A stretch of 64,000 bases of DNA. It comes from Desulfobulbaceae bacterium. Its GTDB lineage: Bacteria > Desulfobacterota > Desulfobulbia > Desulfobulbales > Desulfocapsaceae. The translations under genes and the position numbers were made by a program. Within the stretch, counting starts at the first letter, position 1, and every line of letters begins with the position of its first letter. Location of the stretch: the NCBI GenBank assembly GCA_011390165.1, contig JAABSV010000013.1, positions 1 through 64,000 on the forward strand, written 5' to 3'. Below are positions 25,612 to 35,124 of the stretch, piece after piece. The notes under the pieces were generated by a model. The model worked only from the letters and a program-made list of their open reading frames with translations, did no database searches and was not told where the DNA came from.

Positions 25612-27738
25612 TCAATCATTGCGCACAATTACCTCGCGAGGTTTGGCCCCGTCGGCAGGTCCCACCACCCCTTCCCGTTCCATTTTTTCAATCATTCTCG
25701 CCGCCCGATTGTAGCCCACCCGCAAGCGTCTCTGCACCATGGAAATGGAGGCGTGGCCAACCTCGTTGACCAGCGCTACCGCCTCATCGTATCGCTCGTC
25801 GAGCTCATCGCCATCATCGCTACCGTCAGGGACTTCCTCCTTTTCCATCTCCTCGAGAACTGCCTCGTCGTAGGCCGAACCGCCCTGATTTTTCCAGAAG
25901 GCGACGATATCGGAGGTCTCTTTCTCCGAGATATAGGCCCCGTGGATCCGCTGCAGGCTGGAGGAGCCGGGGGCGAGCAGCAGCATGTCGCCGGCTCCCA
26001 GCAGATGTTCGGCACCACTGGCGTCGAGGATGGTCCGGGAATCGATCTTCGAGGAGACCTTGAAGGAGATTCTGGTTGGAAAATTGGCCTTGATCAGACC
26101 GGTGAGGACATCCACCGAAGGGCGCTGAGTGGCAAGGATGAGGTGGATGCCGGCCGCCCGGGCCATCTGCGCCAGACGGGCGATGGAGGCCTCGACATCC
26201 TTGCTGGCCACCATCATCAGATCAGCCAACTCGTCTACAATCACCACGATAAAGGGAAGTTTTTCCGAATTGGTCTCATTGTAGGAGGCAAAGCTCTTCA
26301 CCCGCGCCTCTTCCAGCCGGCGATAGCGTCGCTCCATCTCCCGCACCGCCCAGTTGAGGGCCCGGGAGGCCAGTTTCGGGTCGACCACCACCGGGTGGAG
26401 GAGGTGGGGGATGCCCTCGTAGCCGGACAACTCGATGCGCTTCGGGTCGATGAGCAGAAAGCGCACCTCCTCCGGGGTGGCGTTGTAGAGAATCGAGGCG
26501 ATGATGGTGTTGATACCGACACTCTTGCCGGCACCGGTGGCCCCGGCGATCAGCAGGTGTGGCATCTTGGCGAGGTTGGCCATCGCCAGGTTGCCGACCA
26601 CGTCGAGCCCCAGGGCGATGGCCAGTTTGTCCTGATTGGCCCGGTACTTTTCCGTGGCGATCAGTTCCCTGATATGGACAATTTGCCGCACCTCGTTGGG
26701 GATTTCGATCCCCAGGGCGGCCTTGCCCGGCACCGACCCCACCACCCGGACCGACTGGGCCTTCAGGCCGAGGGCCAGATCATCGGCAAGGCCGGCGATC
26801 TTGTTAATCTTCACCCCCGGTGCCGGGGCATACTCGTAGGTGGTCACCACCGGCCCGGGGGAGATGCCGACCACCTTGCCGGAGACCCCGAAATTGCGCA
26901 ACTTCTGTTCCAGCTGCTTGGAGACCTTGTAGAAAACCTCCTTGTCGAGGGGCGTCTCAACATGATTCCCCCGATCGAGCAGCGACAGCGGTGGCAGTCG
27001 CCACTCGCCACTGGCCAGTGGCCGGGTGGCAAACTCCTCATCTCTCTCCTTGGCCGCCTTGACCACTGTCGGTTCCTTGAGCAGTGGCACGGTCGGACTC
27101 TGCGGCAGGAGTTGATCAACTACAGGCCCTTTCTCCAACTGCTCGGTCGACCGCCCGACCCGGGAAGAGACCCGGCCGGAGTTACCCGCCGCCGGCCGTC
27201 GCCAGGGAAGGCCGAGCGTCAGCTGGCGCAGCCATCGCCCCAGCTGGCAAAGAAGCAGGTACGGGGAGAAGCGGATGGAGAGCATCATTGAGACAAGAAA
27301 GAGGAGAAGAAGCACCAAAACCGTCCCACCGTGGCCAACCACCCCGGCCAGCAGAGAAAAGGCGGTTTTGCCGAGAAAACCGCCGGCATCCAGCAGACCA
27401 GGGTCCCTGATGGCCAGGGAGGAGAGGAGGCCGCAGAAGGAGATGATCGCCCCGGTAACCCCGGCGGTGACCTGTGGCAGGCGGTTTCCCCCCATCGCCG
27501 GGCCGAAAAAGAAGAGCGAGGAGAGGAGAATCAAGACAGGAAGGAGATAGGCCCCCCAGCCGGTAAAGTCCACCAGCGCCCTGGCGATCAGGGTGCCGAC
27601 CTGACCAGACCAGTTGGCCTCCGGGGCGATGTGCCGGGAGAGGAGACTGAGAAAAAGAAAGAGGGCGAGAAAGATGCCGAGAATGGCAAGTAGTTCCTGC
27701 CCGAAACCGGGCCTGTGGGTATCTGCTTTTTGTGCCAT
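25612..27738 (-). CDS. ftsK: DNA translocase FtsK
   Basis: This 708-residue septal DNA pump has hydrophobic spans in the first 170 residues, a short linker, and the RecA-like motor. The Walker A motif GATGAGKSVGIN and the IVDELADLMM Walker B region are intact. The carboxy terminus carries the winged-helix gamma domain (ASISMVQRRLRVGYNRAARMI). It coordinates chromosome segregation with division. The linker is short compared with Escherichia coli FtsK, resembling SpoIIIE-length proteins. It lies 239 bp downstream of nusB. Confidence 0.97.
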   Translation of the reverse strand: MAQKADTHRPGFGQELLAILGIFLALFLFLSLLSRHIAPEANWSGQVGTLIARALVDFTGWGAYLLPVLILLSSLFFFGPAMGGNRLPQVTAGVTGAIISFCGLLSSLAIRDPGLLDAGGFLGKTAFSLLAGVVGHGGTVLVLLLLFLVSMMLSIRFSPYLLLCQLGRWLRQLTLGLPWRRPAAGNSGRVSSRVGRSTEQLEKGPVVDQLLPQSPTVPLLKEPTVVKAAKERDEEFATRPLASGEWRLPPLSLLDRGNHVETPLDKEVFYKVSKQLEQKLRNFGVSGKVVGISPGPVVTTYEYAPAPGVKINKIAGLADDLALGLKAQSVRVVGSVPGKAALGIEIPNEVRQIVHIRELIATEKYRANQDKLAIALGLDVVGNLAMANLAKMPHLLIAGATGAGKSVGINTIIASILYNATPEEVRFLLIDPKRIELSGYEGIPHLLHPVVVDPKLASRALNWAVREMERRYRRLEEARVKSFASYNETNSEKLPFIVVIVDELADLMMVASKDVEASIARLAQMARAAGIHLILATQRPSVDVLTGLIKANFPTRISFKVSSKIDSRTILDASGAEHLLGAGDMLLLAPGSSSLQRIHGAYISEKETSDIVAFWKNQGGSAYDEAVLEEMEKEEVPDGSDDGDELDERYDEAVALVNEVGHASISMVQRRLRVGYNRAARMIEKMEREGVVGPADGAKPREVIVRND

Positions 27739-27977
27739 GCTGCCGGAGTCGCTCCTTCTGGAAGCTGTTGTGCTGGTCTACTCTGCCGCCGATTTTCCCG
27801 GCCCGGGGTGGTGGGTGGCTGACCTGCCGGTTGCCACCGCAACTGCCCCCCTCCTAAGGAAGGGCTGTGGAAGGGGAGAAGCCGTGGCCGGGCACATGGC
27901 GGCACTGTCGGGCAAGATGTACCAGGAAACGGCTGGCAATGCAAGGAACTGGAAGGGAGGGGCGGGGGAAGGCGGGG

Positions 27978-28415
27978 TCAGGAGGAGGCCAGTTCTCCCC
28001 GGATGGCATCGAGAATCCCGTTGACGAAGCGGGGCGACTCCTCGCCGCCGAAACGCTTGGCCAACTCCACCGCCTCGTTGATCGCCACCTGCGCCGGAAC
28101 CTCGGGGTTGGCCAGCATCTCCCACACCGCAATCCGGAGAAGATTTCGGTCGGTGGCGGCAATCCGCACCAGTCGCCAGTTGGTGGCCGCCTCGCTGATC
28201 AGCCGGTCGATCCGTTCAAGGTCGTCCACCACCCCGTGGAGCAGCTGCAGCGCGTAACCGCGGGCCTTTGCCTGCACCTGGAAGAGGGCGCAGAAGAGGG
28301 AGAAGCGCTCTGCCAGGTCATAACCGAAGGGCTGTCCCGGCAGGATGGTGAAATCCTCCTGATAGAGGAACTGCAGGGCAGCCTCTCGGGAACTCCGTCG
28401 AACCCCGACCGTCAT
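27978..28415 (-). CDS. nusB: Transcription antitermination protein NusB
   Basis: This 145-residue all-helical protein binds NusE (S10) and boxA RNA in ribosomal RNA antitermination. The amino terminus RRSSREAALQFLYQ and the carboxy-terminal NEAVELAKRFGGEESPRFVNGILD are diagnostic. It follows ribH by 145 bp, the common ribH-nusB linkage. Confidence 0.97.
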   Translation of the reverse strand: MTVGVRRSSREAALQFLYQEDFTILPGQPFGYDLAERFSLFCALFQVQAKARGYALQLLHGVVDDLERIDRLISEAATNWRLVRIAATDRNLLRIAVWEMLANPEVPAQVAINEAVELAKRFGGEESPRFVNGILDAIRGELASS

Positions 28416-28560
28416 AGGCTACCACCCGGAAGTTGAACCGCAACTTTTTTTCCGATTGTCGCCTGACCCTGCCGCCTTATCTGCTCGCCGAGAACACGGC
28501 CGGCAGCGGTTATTCCGTCGGCCAACCTGCCCACCCACTGCCCGGCCCAGCCACCGGCGG

Positions 28561-29028
28561 TCAAGGAAGCGACTCGATGAGGTTGGCCATCTCGATTGCC
28601 GCCATCGCCACCTCAGCCCCCTTGTTGCCGGCCTTGGTACCGCTGCGCTCGATCGCCTGTTCGATGGTCTCGGTGGTCAGAACCCCGAAAAGCACCGGCA
28701 CACCTGTCTCCAGGCCAGCCTGCGCGCTCCCCTTGGAGACCTCGTTGACCACCACCTCGAAATGGGGGGTGGCACCGCGGATCACCACGCCGAGGACGAT
28801 GACCGCATGGTATTTGTGGGAGGCGGCCAGTTTCTTTGCCAAGAGGGGTATTTCAAAGGCCCCTGGCACTCGAACCACATCGATATCATCAGCGGCGGCT
28901 CCGGAACGGTTAAGGGTGTCGAGAGCCCCTTCCAGCAGCTTTTCACTGAGAAAGGAGTTGAATCGAGCCACCACAATGGCAAAACGTTTGCCGTCGGCCT
29001 GCAGTTTCCCTTCAAAATAGCGTGCCAT
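28561..29028 (-). CDS. ribH: 6,7-dimethyl-8-ribityllumazine synthase
   Basis: This 155-residue enzyme condenses dihydroxybutanone phosphate with the ribityl pyrimidine to give lumazine, the penultimate step of riboflavin synthesis. Visible family segments are [26 protein letters not shown] and [16 protein letters not shown] with the catalytic histidine region. It lies 42 bp after ribBA on the same strand. Confidence 0.98.
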   Translation of the reverse strand: MARYFEGKLQADGKRFAIVVARFNSFLSEKLLEGALDTLNRSGAAADDIDVVRVPGAFEIPLLAKKLAASHKYHAVIVLGVVIRGATPHFEVVVNEVSKGSAQAGLETGVPVLFGVLTTETIEQAIERSGTKAGNKGAEVAMAAIEMANLIESLP

Positions 29029-29070
29029 AATCCTGCCTCACAGTGTTTGTACGCTCTCCAGCGGCCGCCG

Positions 29071-30282
29071 TTAGTCTTCCACAGCTATAAGGTGGCCCAT
29101 CCGGTCACGCTTGCACATCAGATAGTTTTTGTTCTCTTTACTGGCCGCCATTTCCAGAGGGAAACGCTCCACCACCTCGATACCGTATCCTTCGAGACCG
29201 ACAATTTTCTTCGGGTTGTTGGTGAGAATGGCCATTTTGCTCACCCCGAGGTCACGGAGGATCTGCGCGCCGATCCCGTAATCACGAAGATCACTCTTAA
29301 AGCCAAGCCGGTGGTTGGCCTCGACGGTATCGACCCCCTCCTCATCCTGCAGGCAATAGGCCTTCAACTTGTTGACCAGGCCTATCCCCCGCCCCTCCTG
29401 GCGCATGTAGAGGACGATGCCGGCCCCTTCCTGGTCGATCATCTGCATTGCCGCCCGCAGTTGCAGACCACAGTCACAGCGAGAGGAACCGAACACATCA
29501 CCGGTCAGGCATTCGGAGTGGACCCGCACCAGCACCCTCTCGACCCTGCTGATATCCCCCTTGACCAGGGCCAGGTGTTCGAGGCGGTCCACCGAGTTGG
29601 AGTAGACCACCACCCGGAATTCACCGGCATGCTCGGTGGGCATGCGGGCCTCCGCCTCACGCTGGACGAGGGTGTCCTGGCGGAGGCGATAAGCGACCAG
29701 GTCGGCAATGGTGGCGATTTTCAGCCCGTGTTCGGCGGCAAATTTCTCCAGATCAGCCATCCGGGCCATGGTCCCGTCGTCGTTCATGATCTCGCAGATC
29801 ACCCCGGCCGGGATCAGCCCCGCCAGACGGGAGAGATCCACCGAACCCTCGGTTTGGCCGGCCCGAACCAGCACCCCGCCATCCCGGGCCCGGAGAGGAA
29901 AGACATGCCCGGGGCTGACCAGGTCGGCCGCCCGGCTGGCCGGATCGACCGCCACCTGAATGGTTCTCGCCCGGTCGGCGGCGGAGATACCGGTGGAAAC
30001 GCCGGTACGGGCCTCGATGCTCACCGTAAAACCGGTGCCATAGGGCGAGGTGTTGTTGCTGACCATCATCGGCAGGCCGAGCCGGTCGGTCTGCTCGCCG
30101 GAGAGGGTCAGGCAGATCAGCCCCCGGCCATACCTGGCCATGAAATTGATGGCGGCCGCATCCACCTTTTCCGCGGCGATGTAGAGATCGCCCTCGTTCT
30201 CCCGGTCCTCGTCGTCGACCAGAATCACCATTCGGCCGGCCCTGATATCGTCAATAACCTCTTCTATCGAACTCACTGCCAT
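29071..30282 (-). CDS. ribBA: Bifunctional dihydroxybutanone-phosphate synthase / GTP cyclohydrolase II
   Basis: This 403-residue fusion makes both precursors of riboflavin. The amino-terminal RibB half shows DDEDRENEGDL near residue 25 and YGRGLICL. The carboxy-terminal RibA half shows the zinc site CLTGDVFGSSRCDCG and RQEGRGIGL. A purine-rich ribosome binding site precedes the ATG. It lies 55 bp after ribE and 42 bp before ribH. No ribD is found in the window, so the deaminase/reductase must be elsewhere. Confidence 0.98.
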   Translation of the reverse strand: MAVSSIEEVIDDIRAGRMVILVDDEDRENEGDLYIAAEKVDAAAINFMARYGRGLICLTLSGEQTDRLGLPMMVSNNTSPYGTGFTVSIEARTGVSTGISAADRARTIQVAVDPASRAADLVSPGHVFPLRARDGGVLVRAGQTEGSVDLSRLAGLIPAGVICEIMNDDGTMARMADLEKFAAEHGLKIATIADLVAYRLRQDTLVQREAEARMPTEHAGEFRVVVYSNSVDRLEHLALVKGDISRVERVLVRVHSECLTGDVFGSSRCDCGLQLRAAMQMIDQEGAGIVLYMRQEGRGIGLVNKLKAYCLQDEEGVDTVEANHRLGFKSDLRDYGIGAQILRDLGVSKMAILTNNPKKIVGLEGYGIEVVERFPLEMAASKENKNYLMCKRDRMGHLIAVED

Positions 30283-30337
30283 GATCTTCCCTTCCTCCCG
30301 CCCCAGCAGTTCTCTGCCCCGCTCCCCGCCCGCCGTC

Positions 30338-30997
30338 TCACAGGTAGCCGTGGCTGGCCAAAAAGCCGAAATCGACCCCTTCCCTTTTCACCCTTTCGTC
30401 ACCTGCAAGCCTTGGCGAAAGGAGTTTTTCAATGTACTTGCCAACGATGTCCACCTCGATATTCACCACATCGCCACTCTGTCGGGTAGAGAGGGTAGTG
30501 GCTGCCAGGCTGTGGGGAATAATCGACACGGTGAACCGATCCCCGGCAACACTGTTGACAGTAAGGCTGACCCCGTCCACGGCCACCGACCCCTTTTCGA
30601 TCAGGTACCGGCCATACCGTTCCGGCAGGGTGAAGGTGAAGAGGGTATAGCCCCCCTGCTCCTGACGGGTCACCACGGTCGCCAGGCAGTCAATGTGGCC
30701 GGTGACAATGTGGCCTCCCAGCCGGTCGGTGGGGAGGAGAGCCCGTTCCAGGTTAACCACCGCGCCGCTCCCCAGCCGACCCAGTTTGGTCCGCCCGAGG
30801 GTCTCCGGGGAGAGATCGGCCTGGAAGGTGCGGCCATGAATCCGGTAGGCGGTGAGACAGACGCCGTCCACGGCGATGGACTCCCCCTCCCGAGGGTCGT
30901 CGAGGGCGAAACCGGCCTCGATCTCCAGAACCGCCCCGCCACCGGCAGAGCGCCTTGCCACCACCCTCCCCCGGCCGGCAACTATTCCCGTGAACAT
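30338..30997 (-). CDS. ribE: Riboflavin synthase (alpha chain type)
   Basis: This 219-residue enzyme dismutates two lumazines into riboflavin. It starts MFTGIVAGRG at ATG 30995-30997 and contains the two internally repeated lumazine-binding domains; GHIVTGHID marks the second-half boundary. An in-frame extension upstream would enter the preceding TPR gene and is not family-like. Only 16 bases separate it from that gene, suggesting co-transcription. Confidence 0.96.
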   Translation of the reverse strand: MFTGIVAGRGRVVARRSAGGGAVLEIEAGFALDDPREGESIAVDGVCLTAYRIHGRTFQADLSPETLGRTKLGRLGSGAVVNLERALLPTDRLGGHIVTGHIDCLATVVTRQEQGGYTLFTFTLPERYGRYLIEKGSVAVDGVSLTVNSVAGDRFTVSIIPHSLAATTLSTRQSGDVVNIEVDIVGKYIEKLLSPRLAGDERVKREGVDFGFLASHGYL

Positions 30998-31013
30998 CGC
31001 TGCCGCTCCCGAT

Positions 31014-31616
31014 TCAAACTTTTGCCAGCACTTCCTCGGCCCGCTCCGCAAATCTGGTCGCGGAGACAGTATGGCCGAAGTTCCGGTGCAGGGAGGCGAT
31101 GGTCTGCAGGGCATCGGCGGCCTTTTCCCTGTCGCCGGCGGCAAGATAGATGTCGGCCATCTTCTCAAGAACGGCCACCGAGCCCTGAGGGTCACGGTTG
31201 TCCTGGTAGATATCGAGCATCTCGAGACAGTGGGCAAGGGCCCCCCGGCTGTCGGCCAGCCCCAGACAGACCTCAACCAGTCGGTCGGAAACGGCCAGCA
31301 CACTCATCCGGTCATTGGCCCGGTCACAGATCTCAAGGGCCCGGCGATAGTGGTTGCCGGCCTTTTCATACTCGTCGCGAGCCAGACAGAGGTGGCCAAG
31401 CTGGTTGTGGGCGTTGGCAATCCCGGCCTGATCACCACGCTCGTCAAAGGCGAGCAGGGCGTTGTGCAGGGCCACCGCCGCCGCTCCGTGTTCCCCTTTT
31501 TCCAGGGCCTGCTTCCCCTCCTCGTACTCTTTCTGGGCCGGGGAAGGCGGTGCGGCAACCGGGGTGCTCTCGTCGATGGGTTTGATCCCGGTCAGCGGCT
31601 GTATGGATGAACTCAT
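31014..31616 (-). CDS. TPR-repeat protein in the riboflavin cluster
   Basis: This 200-residue protein has a disordered Pro/Ala-rich start and then about four tetratricopeptide-like helical pairs (for example YEKAGNHYRRALEICDRA and REKAADALQTIASLHRNFG). I set the start at ATG 31614-31616, preceded by AAGGAG; it overlaps the previous stop as ATGA, so translation is probably coupled. TPR proteins are scaffolds, and no enzymatic motif is seen. Its role with riboflavin genes is unknown. Confidence 0.8.
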   Translation of the reverse strand: MSSSIQPLTGIKPIDESTPVAAPPSPAQKEYEEGKQALEKGEHGAAAVALHNALLAFDERGDQAGIANAHNQLGHLCLARDEYEKAGNHYRRALEICDRANDRMSVLAVSDRLVEVCLGLADSRGALAHCLEMLDIYQDNRDPQGSVAVLEKMADIYLAAGDREKAADALQTIASLHRNFGHTVSATRFAERAEEVLAKV

Positions 31617-32743
31617 GCTCTCTCTCCTTGGGCTATGGCCTGCAGGGCGGCGGCTGCCGCCACCGCCACGGTCGTGCTCTCCATCCGGCCGGCTGAGCAC
31701 CAGGTAAATCGGCTCGAATCGGCGCGTAGCTCCTCCAGCCGGGTCTGCACCTCACCGGCTTTGATCCGTCCCATCAGCCGGACCGCCTGACCGCGAACCT
31801 GTGCCTCCGGGTGGTCCAGAAAATGGAAGAGCTGATAAAAGGGGGTATCTCGCACCAGGTCGGGGCGTAAATCGGCGATTTCGGCCAGGGCCCAGAGGGT
31901 CTGGTTTCGGGTCGAAGGTTCACCAAGGTAACGGATGAGGTGGCGGGTGAACGCCCCGAAGATGTCACTTCGCATGGCCACGACAAAGCCGATGGTCTCC
32001 ACCATCCCCCAGGGGGTAGCCGCCGAATCGGCACAGGCCTCAAAGAGACGGTGGATCAGCTCCGAAACAGGTCCCGGTTCCCGGGTCGAGGTTCGCGAGG
32101 TAACCCTGCCGATCAGCCAGGCCAGTCGCCAGCGCTCGGCCTCGTCCGGCGTATAGAGCAGCCGTTGGAGCAAGCGGAGGGTCTTCCGGTCATCAAAGCA
32201 GAGGGCAACCAAGGTATCGACATCCTCTTTGGCCACCAGTTCCGCCACCAGTCTTTTGTTGGCCTTCTGTCGCTGTCGTCCGACCTCCGGCAGCGGCTCG
32301 AGGTGAACCGGCATGGTGGCAGGGGCCTCGGGGCCTTGCCGCCGGGAATCTCGTTTTTCCCGGATACGCCGGGCCAGCTCCCGGGCATCGGTGTGTAGCC
32401 TGACGAAATAAAGCACGCCGCGAACCGCCCGCCCATCGAGGTTCCTGGTCGCCACCACCTGGTGGCTGGTTTCGTCGTAATTTTCCACCCGGCCGGTGAG
32501 ATAGTCATCTTCCGGCATCAGCTCCCAGGCAAAATCGGCGTTGTCGTCACAGGCATAGACCAAGGTTTCGACGATTGCCGAGCCAATGTTGTGGCCAGTG
32601 GCATCGCAGGTGTAGACGGCGCCACAGCCGCACCGGCCCACCGGAAACTCGTTCATCCGGCGGAGGGGGGCATGGCTGGTACGGCCAACCTTCTGGCCAC
32701 AGAACGGGCACCATGGCCACACTTTGATCAGTTCTTTCGGCAT
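31613..32743 (-). CDS. HEAT-repeat protein with amino-terminal zinc-ribbon-like domain (DVU0298-like)
   Basis: This 376-residue protein begins with CPFCG and GRCGCGAVYTCD motifs, probably a zinc site, followed by a small domain and a carboxy-terminal half of HEAT-like helical repeats. I recall similar proteins in sulfate reducers annotated as the DVU0298 family, from memory and not verified. I start it at ATG 32741-32743 because that places the CPFC motif near the amino terminus; the ribosome binding site is weak. It overlaps the downstream TPR gene by four bases. No biochemical function is known to me. Confidence 0.75.
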   Translation of the reverse strand: MPKELIKVWPWCPFCGQKVGRTSHAPLRRMNEFPVGRCGCGAVYTCDATGHNIGSAIVETLVYACDDNADFAWELMPEDDYLTGRVENYDETSHQVVATRNLDGRAVRGVLYFVRLHTDARELARRIREKRDSRRQGPEAPATMPVHLEPLPEVGRQRQKANKRLVAELVAKEDVDTLVALCFDDRKTLRLLQRLLYTPDEAERWRLAWLIGRVTSRTSTREPGPVSELIHRLFEACADSAATPWGMVETIGFVVAMRSDIFGAFTRHLIRYLGEPSTRNQTLWALAEIADLRPDLVRDTPFYQLFHFLDHPEAQVRGQAVRLMGRIKAGEVQTRLEELRADSSRFTWCSAGRMESTTVAVAAAAALQAIAQGERA

Positions 32744-32771
32744 CTGTTCCGTCTCGTTACCGAGCCGCCAT

Positions 32772-33425
32772 TTACCCCTGCGGCGCCAGTTTTTCGCGGA
32801 GCCGGAGAGCAAACCGGGGGTCAACGGAATAGCCCAGTTCACGGGCTTTTTCTTGATGTCTGGCGGCCTCCTGGTACCTGCCGCTGAAATAGAGGGCCAC
32901 GGCCATGTTATTATGGCCAAGGGGTGAGTCAGGGTCGAGTTCCAAACCCTTGCCGGCGGCCAGCAGGGCGCGGTCGTCTTCCCCCTTCATGGTAAGGACG
33001 GCGGTGAGGTTCATCCAGGCACTGGCCAGCTGCGGGTTATGGCGCAGGGCTTTTTCGTAGGCGGCAATGGCCTGGTCAAATTCGTTGCGCTGCTGCCAGA
33101 TAAGGCCAAGGTTGGCATGGGCCTGAGCGCTTTCCGGGTGGACGGCAATGGCACGTTCGTTCAGCTTCTGCGCCTTATCCAGGTCTCCCTGGCCAAAATG
33201 GATGGCGCCAAGGTTGATCATGCTCTCGCTGCTCAGATCATCGATCTCTATCGCCCTCTCCAGGGCTGCCACCGCCTCGGCCATCCGTCCGGCCTTCATA
33301 TAGACCAGACCCAGGTGATGGAAGGCCATCACTGAGTTGGGGTGTTCCTGGCACTTCTTTTCCAGTTCTGCCAGTACCTGCACCAAATCTTCCTGCAACT
33401 GTTCTTCCTGCAACTGTTCCGCCAT
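32772..33425 (-). CDS. TPR-repeat protein
   Basis: This 217-residue protein is almost entirely tetratricopeptide repeats (about five), with consensus pieces such as GLVYMKAGRMAEAVAALERA and GLIWQQRNEFDQAIAAYEKA. There is no signal peptide and it ends LREKLAPQG. The start has a tandem EEQLQEDL-type repeat. It lies 28 bases upstream of the HEAT-repeat gene, so the two TPR proteins flank it. A scaffold role is inferred from fold only. Confidence 0.85.
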   Translation of the reverse strand: MAEQLQEEQLQEDLVQVLAELEKKCQEHPNSVMAFHHLGLVYMKAGRMAEAVAALERAIEIDDLSSESMINLGAIHFGQGDLDKAQKLNERAIAVHPESAQAHANLGLIWQQRNEFDQAIAAYEKALRHNPQLASAWMNLTAVLTMKGEDDRALLAAGKGLELDPDSPLGHNNMAVALYFSGRYQEAARHQEKARELGYSVDPRFALRLREKLAPQG

Positions 33426-33608
33426 GAGTCCCCTCTTGATCGATATTCTGCGCGAAGCCGGACTTCAGCAGACACCTGTGCCTCTCCGGCCCTCTCCGTA
33501 AAAGCCGGCATAACCGCACTGTCCTTCTGACCCGGAAAAAAGCGCCTCTACTATAGACACCCTGTGGGTACTTGCAAGAAGAAAATGGCCTGCCGGCCGC
33601 TGTCGCCA

Positions 33609-34580
33609 CTAGTCAACCAGCTGCTCGGAACAGGAGAGGGCCAGTTCTTGGCGCTGCTCGGCAAGAATGCGTCTGGCGAGCACCACATCCCGGCCGATCT
33701 GGGCAGCCAACTCTTCAGGACCGCTGAATTTCTCCTCTCCACGGAGAAACTTGAGCAGGTTGACGGTGATTGGTTTGCCGTAGATGTTTTCGTTAAAATC
33801 AAATATATGGGTCTCAGCAACCAGTTCCACTTCACCAAAGGTGGGATTGTAGCCGATATTCAGGACGCCACCGTAACAGCGCCCCTCACAGATCACCTGG
33901 GTAACGTACACCCCGTGTCGGGGCACCAGGTCCTCACGGTTGAAACGAAGATTGGCGGTGGGGTAGCCGACCACCGGCCCACCACGCTGCTTGCCCACCT
34001 GAACTGTGCCGCGCAACTGGTAGCTGCGGCCAAGCAACCGGCCGGCCTCGGCCATCCGCCCCCCGCGGACCAGTTCTCTGATCCGGGTGGAACTGGCCAG
34101 TTGGCCGTCGATATAGCAGGCCTCGACCACGGTAACCGGGAAACCGAACTGCCTCCCCTGCCGTCGCAGGAACTCGATATTGCCGACCCGGCCCCGGCCA
34201 AAGGCGTAGTCGTAGCCCACCACCAGCTCGCTGACCGCCAGTTTGCCCACCAGTATATCGGCGACAAAGCTGTCGGCGGTGGTGGCGGCAAACTCCAGGG
34301 TAAAGGGGATGATCACCAGCACATCGATCCCGGCAGCGGCAATCAGCTCCACCTTTCGGTCACAGGTGGAAATAAGCTTTATCCCCTCCGGCAGCAGGAC
34401 CTGGAGGGGGTGAGGATCAAAGGTGATGGCAATGGCGGTCCCCCCCCGGGAGCGGGCCTTGGTCACCACGGTCTTAAAGAGTTGCTGGTGGCCGCAGTGC
34501 ACTCCGTCAAAGTTGCCGATGGTGACACAAGGGTTGCGGTGGAACTGGTCGATCTCGGCGATGTCGGTGTATATTTTCAT
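33609..34580 (-). CDS. ribF: Bifunctional riboflavin kinase / FAD synthetase
   Basis: This 323-residue enzyme converts riboflavin to FMN and then FAD. The amino-terminal adenylyltransferase shows GNFDGVHCGHQQL, and the carboxy-terminal kinase shows GYPTANL. I chose ATG 34578-34580; a GTG three codons earlier is also possible. It is the furthest upstream gene of the minus-strand riboflavin neighbourhood. I saw no FMN riboswitch in the sequence before it. Confidence 0.96.
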   Translation of the reverse strand: MKIYTDIAEIDQFHRNPCVTIGNFDGVHCGHQQLFKTVVTKARSRGGTAIAITFDPHPLQVLLPEGIKLISTCDRKVELIAAAGIDVLVIIPFTLEFAATTADSFVADILVGKLAVSELVVGYDYAFGRGRVGNIEFLRRQGRQFGFPVTVVEACYIDGQLASSTRIRELVRGGRMAEAGRLLGRSYQLRGTVQVGKQRGGPVVGYPTANLRFNREDLVPRHGVYVTQVICEGRCYGGVLNIGYNPTFGEVELVAETHIFDFNENIYGKPITVNLLKFLRGEEKFSGPEELAAQIGRDVVLARRILAEQRQELALSCSEQLVD

Positions 34581-34666
34581 CGATAGCACTACCTGGAGGA
34601 TAAATTATTTGTTATTTTAAGCTCATATCAATTTTTTTCCGCCACTGTTGAAAGCGACACGTCCCT

Positions 34667-34803
34667 GGAGTTGTTCACCGGTGTGCAGCAAAAGGGTACA
34701 GAACCCGGATCGGTAACCGTTCCCAACCGTTCCTTCTTGCCAAAACTCTTTTTGGCTGCGGCCAAGCAGGAGCACTCCCTCTCTGGCCGCGGCCCAACAG
34801 TAC
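34667..34803 (+). repeat. Decayed MITE-like repeat, copy D
   Basis: The left part (GTTCACCGGTGTGCAGCAAAA, split over 34673-34693, then GAACCCGGAT) matches the start of the element at 41035-41193. The right half has diverged, although it ends near AACAGTAC as the others end near AACGGTTAC. No flanking duplication is visible. It occupies much of the 318-bp gap between ribF and tRNA-Leu, and the remainder holds the tRNA promoter. Confidence 0.55.
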
Positions 34804-34860
34804 CACTATAGATATAATCTGGCTAGTTTTGATCTGGTGGTCAGATTTCCTGAAAAAGTC

Positions 34861-34889
34861 TTGACAAAGATCGACCCAGGGAGCATATT
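34861..34889 (+). promoter_or_regulatory. Promoter of tRNA-Leu
   Basis: TTGACA (34861-34866) is a perfect -35 box, followed after exactly 17 bases by CATATT (34884-34889). The mature tRNA begins nine bases after the -10 element. Confidence 0.8.
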
Positions 34890-34898
34890 CAGCGCGTT

Positions 34899-34985
34899 GC
34901 CGAAGTGGCGGAATTGGTAGACGCGCTAGGTTCAGGGTCTAGTGAGGGTATCCTTGTGCGAGTTCGAGTCTCGCCTTCGGCACCA
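34899..34985 (+). tRNA. tRNA-Leu (CAG anticodon)
   Basis: An 87-base class II tRNA with acceptor GCCGAAG/CTTCGGC, anticodon loop TTCAGGG, a long variable arm, T-loop GTTCGAG, discriminator A and an encoded CCA. Confidence 0.97.
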
Positions 34986-35090
34986 CCCCAGCAGTACACA
35001 TAGCAGAGTACTCAAGATTATAGAAGAAATAGCCGTAAACAATCCCTACTCAACCTGAACACCAATTCAGGTGCTCAACCCTAAGTAGCC

Positions 35091-35124
35091 AACCCGCAGA
35101 CCTCTCAAGGTCGGCGGGTTTTTT
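35091..35124 (+). terminator. Intrinsic terminator downstream of tRNA-Leu
   Basis: AACCCGC (from 35091) pairs with GCGGGTT (ending 35120), with an inner GACC/GGTC stem, followed by six T residues. It lies about 105 bases past the tRNA and probably ends its transcript. Confidence 0.88.

Noticed and set aside
34581-34898. FMN riboswitch upstream of the riboflavin genes
   Set aside because: I looked upstream of ribF, ribE and ribBA and did not see the conserved multi-stem RFN core; the space before ribF is largely a decayed repeat and a tRNA promoter.
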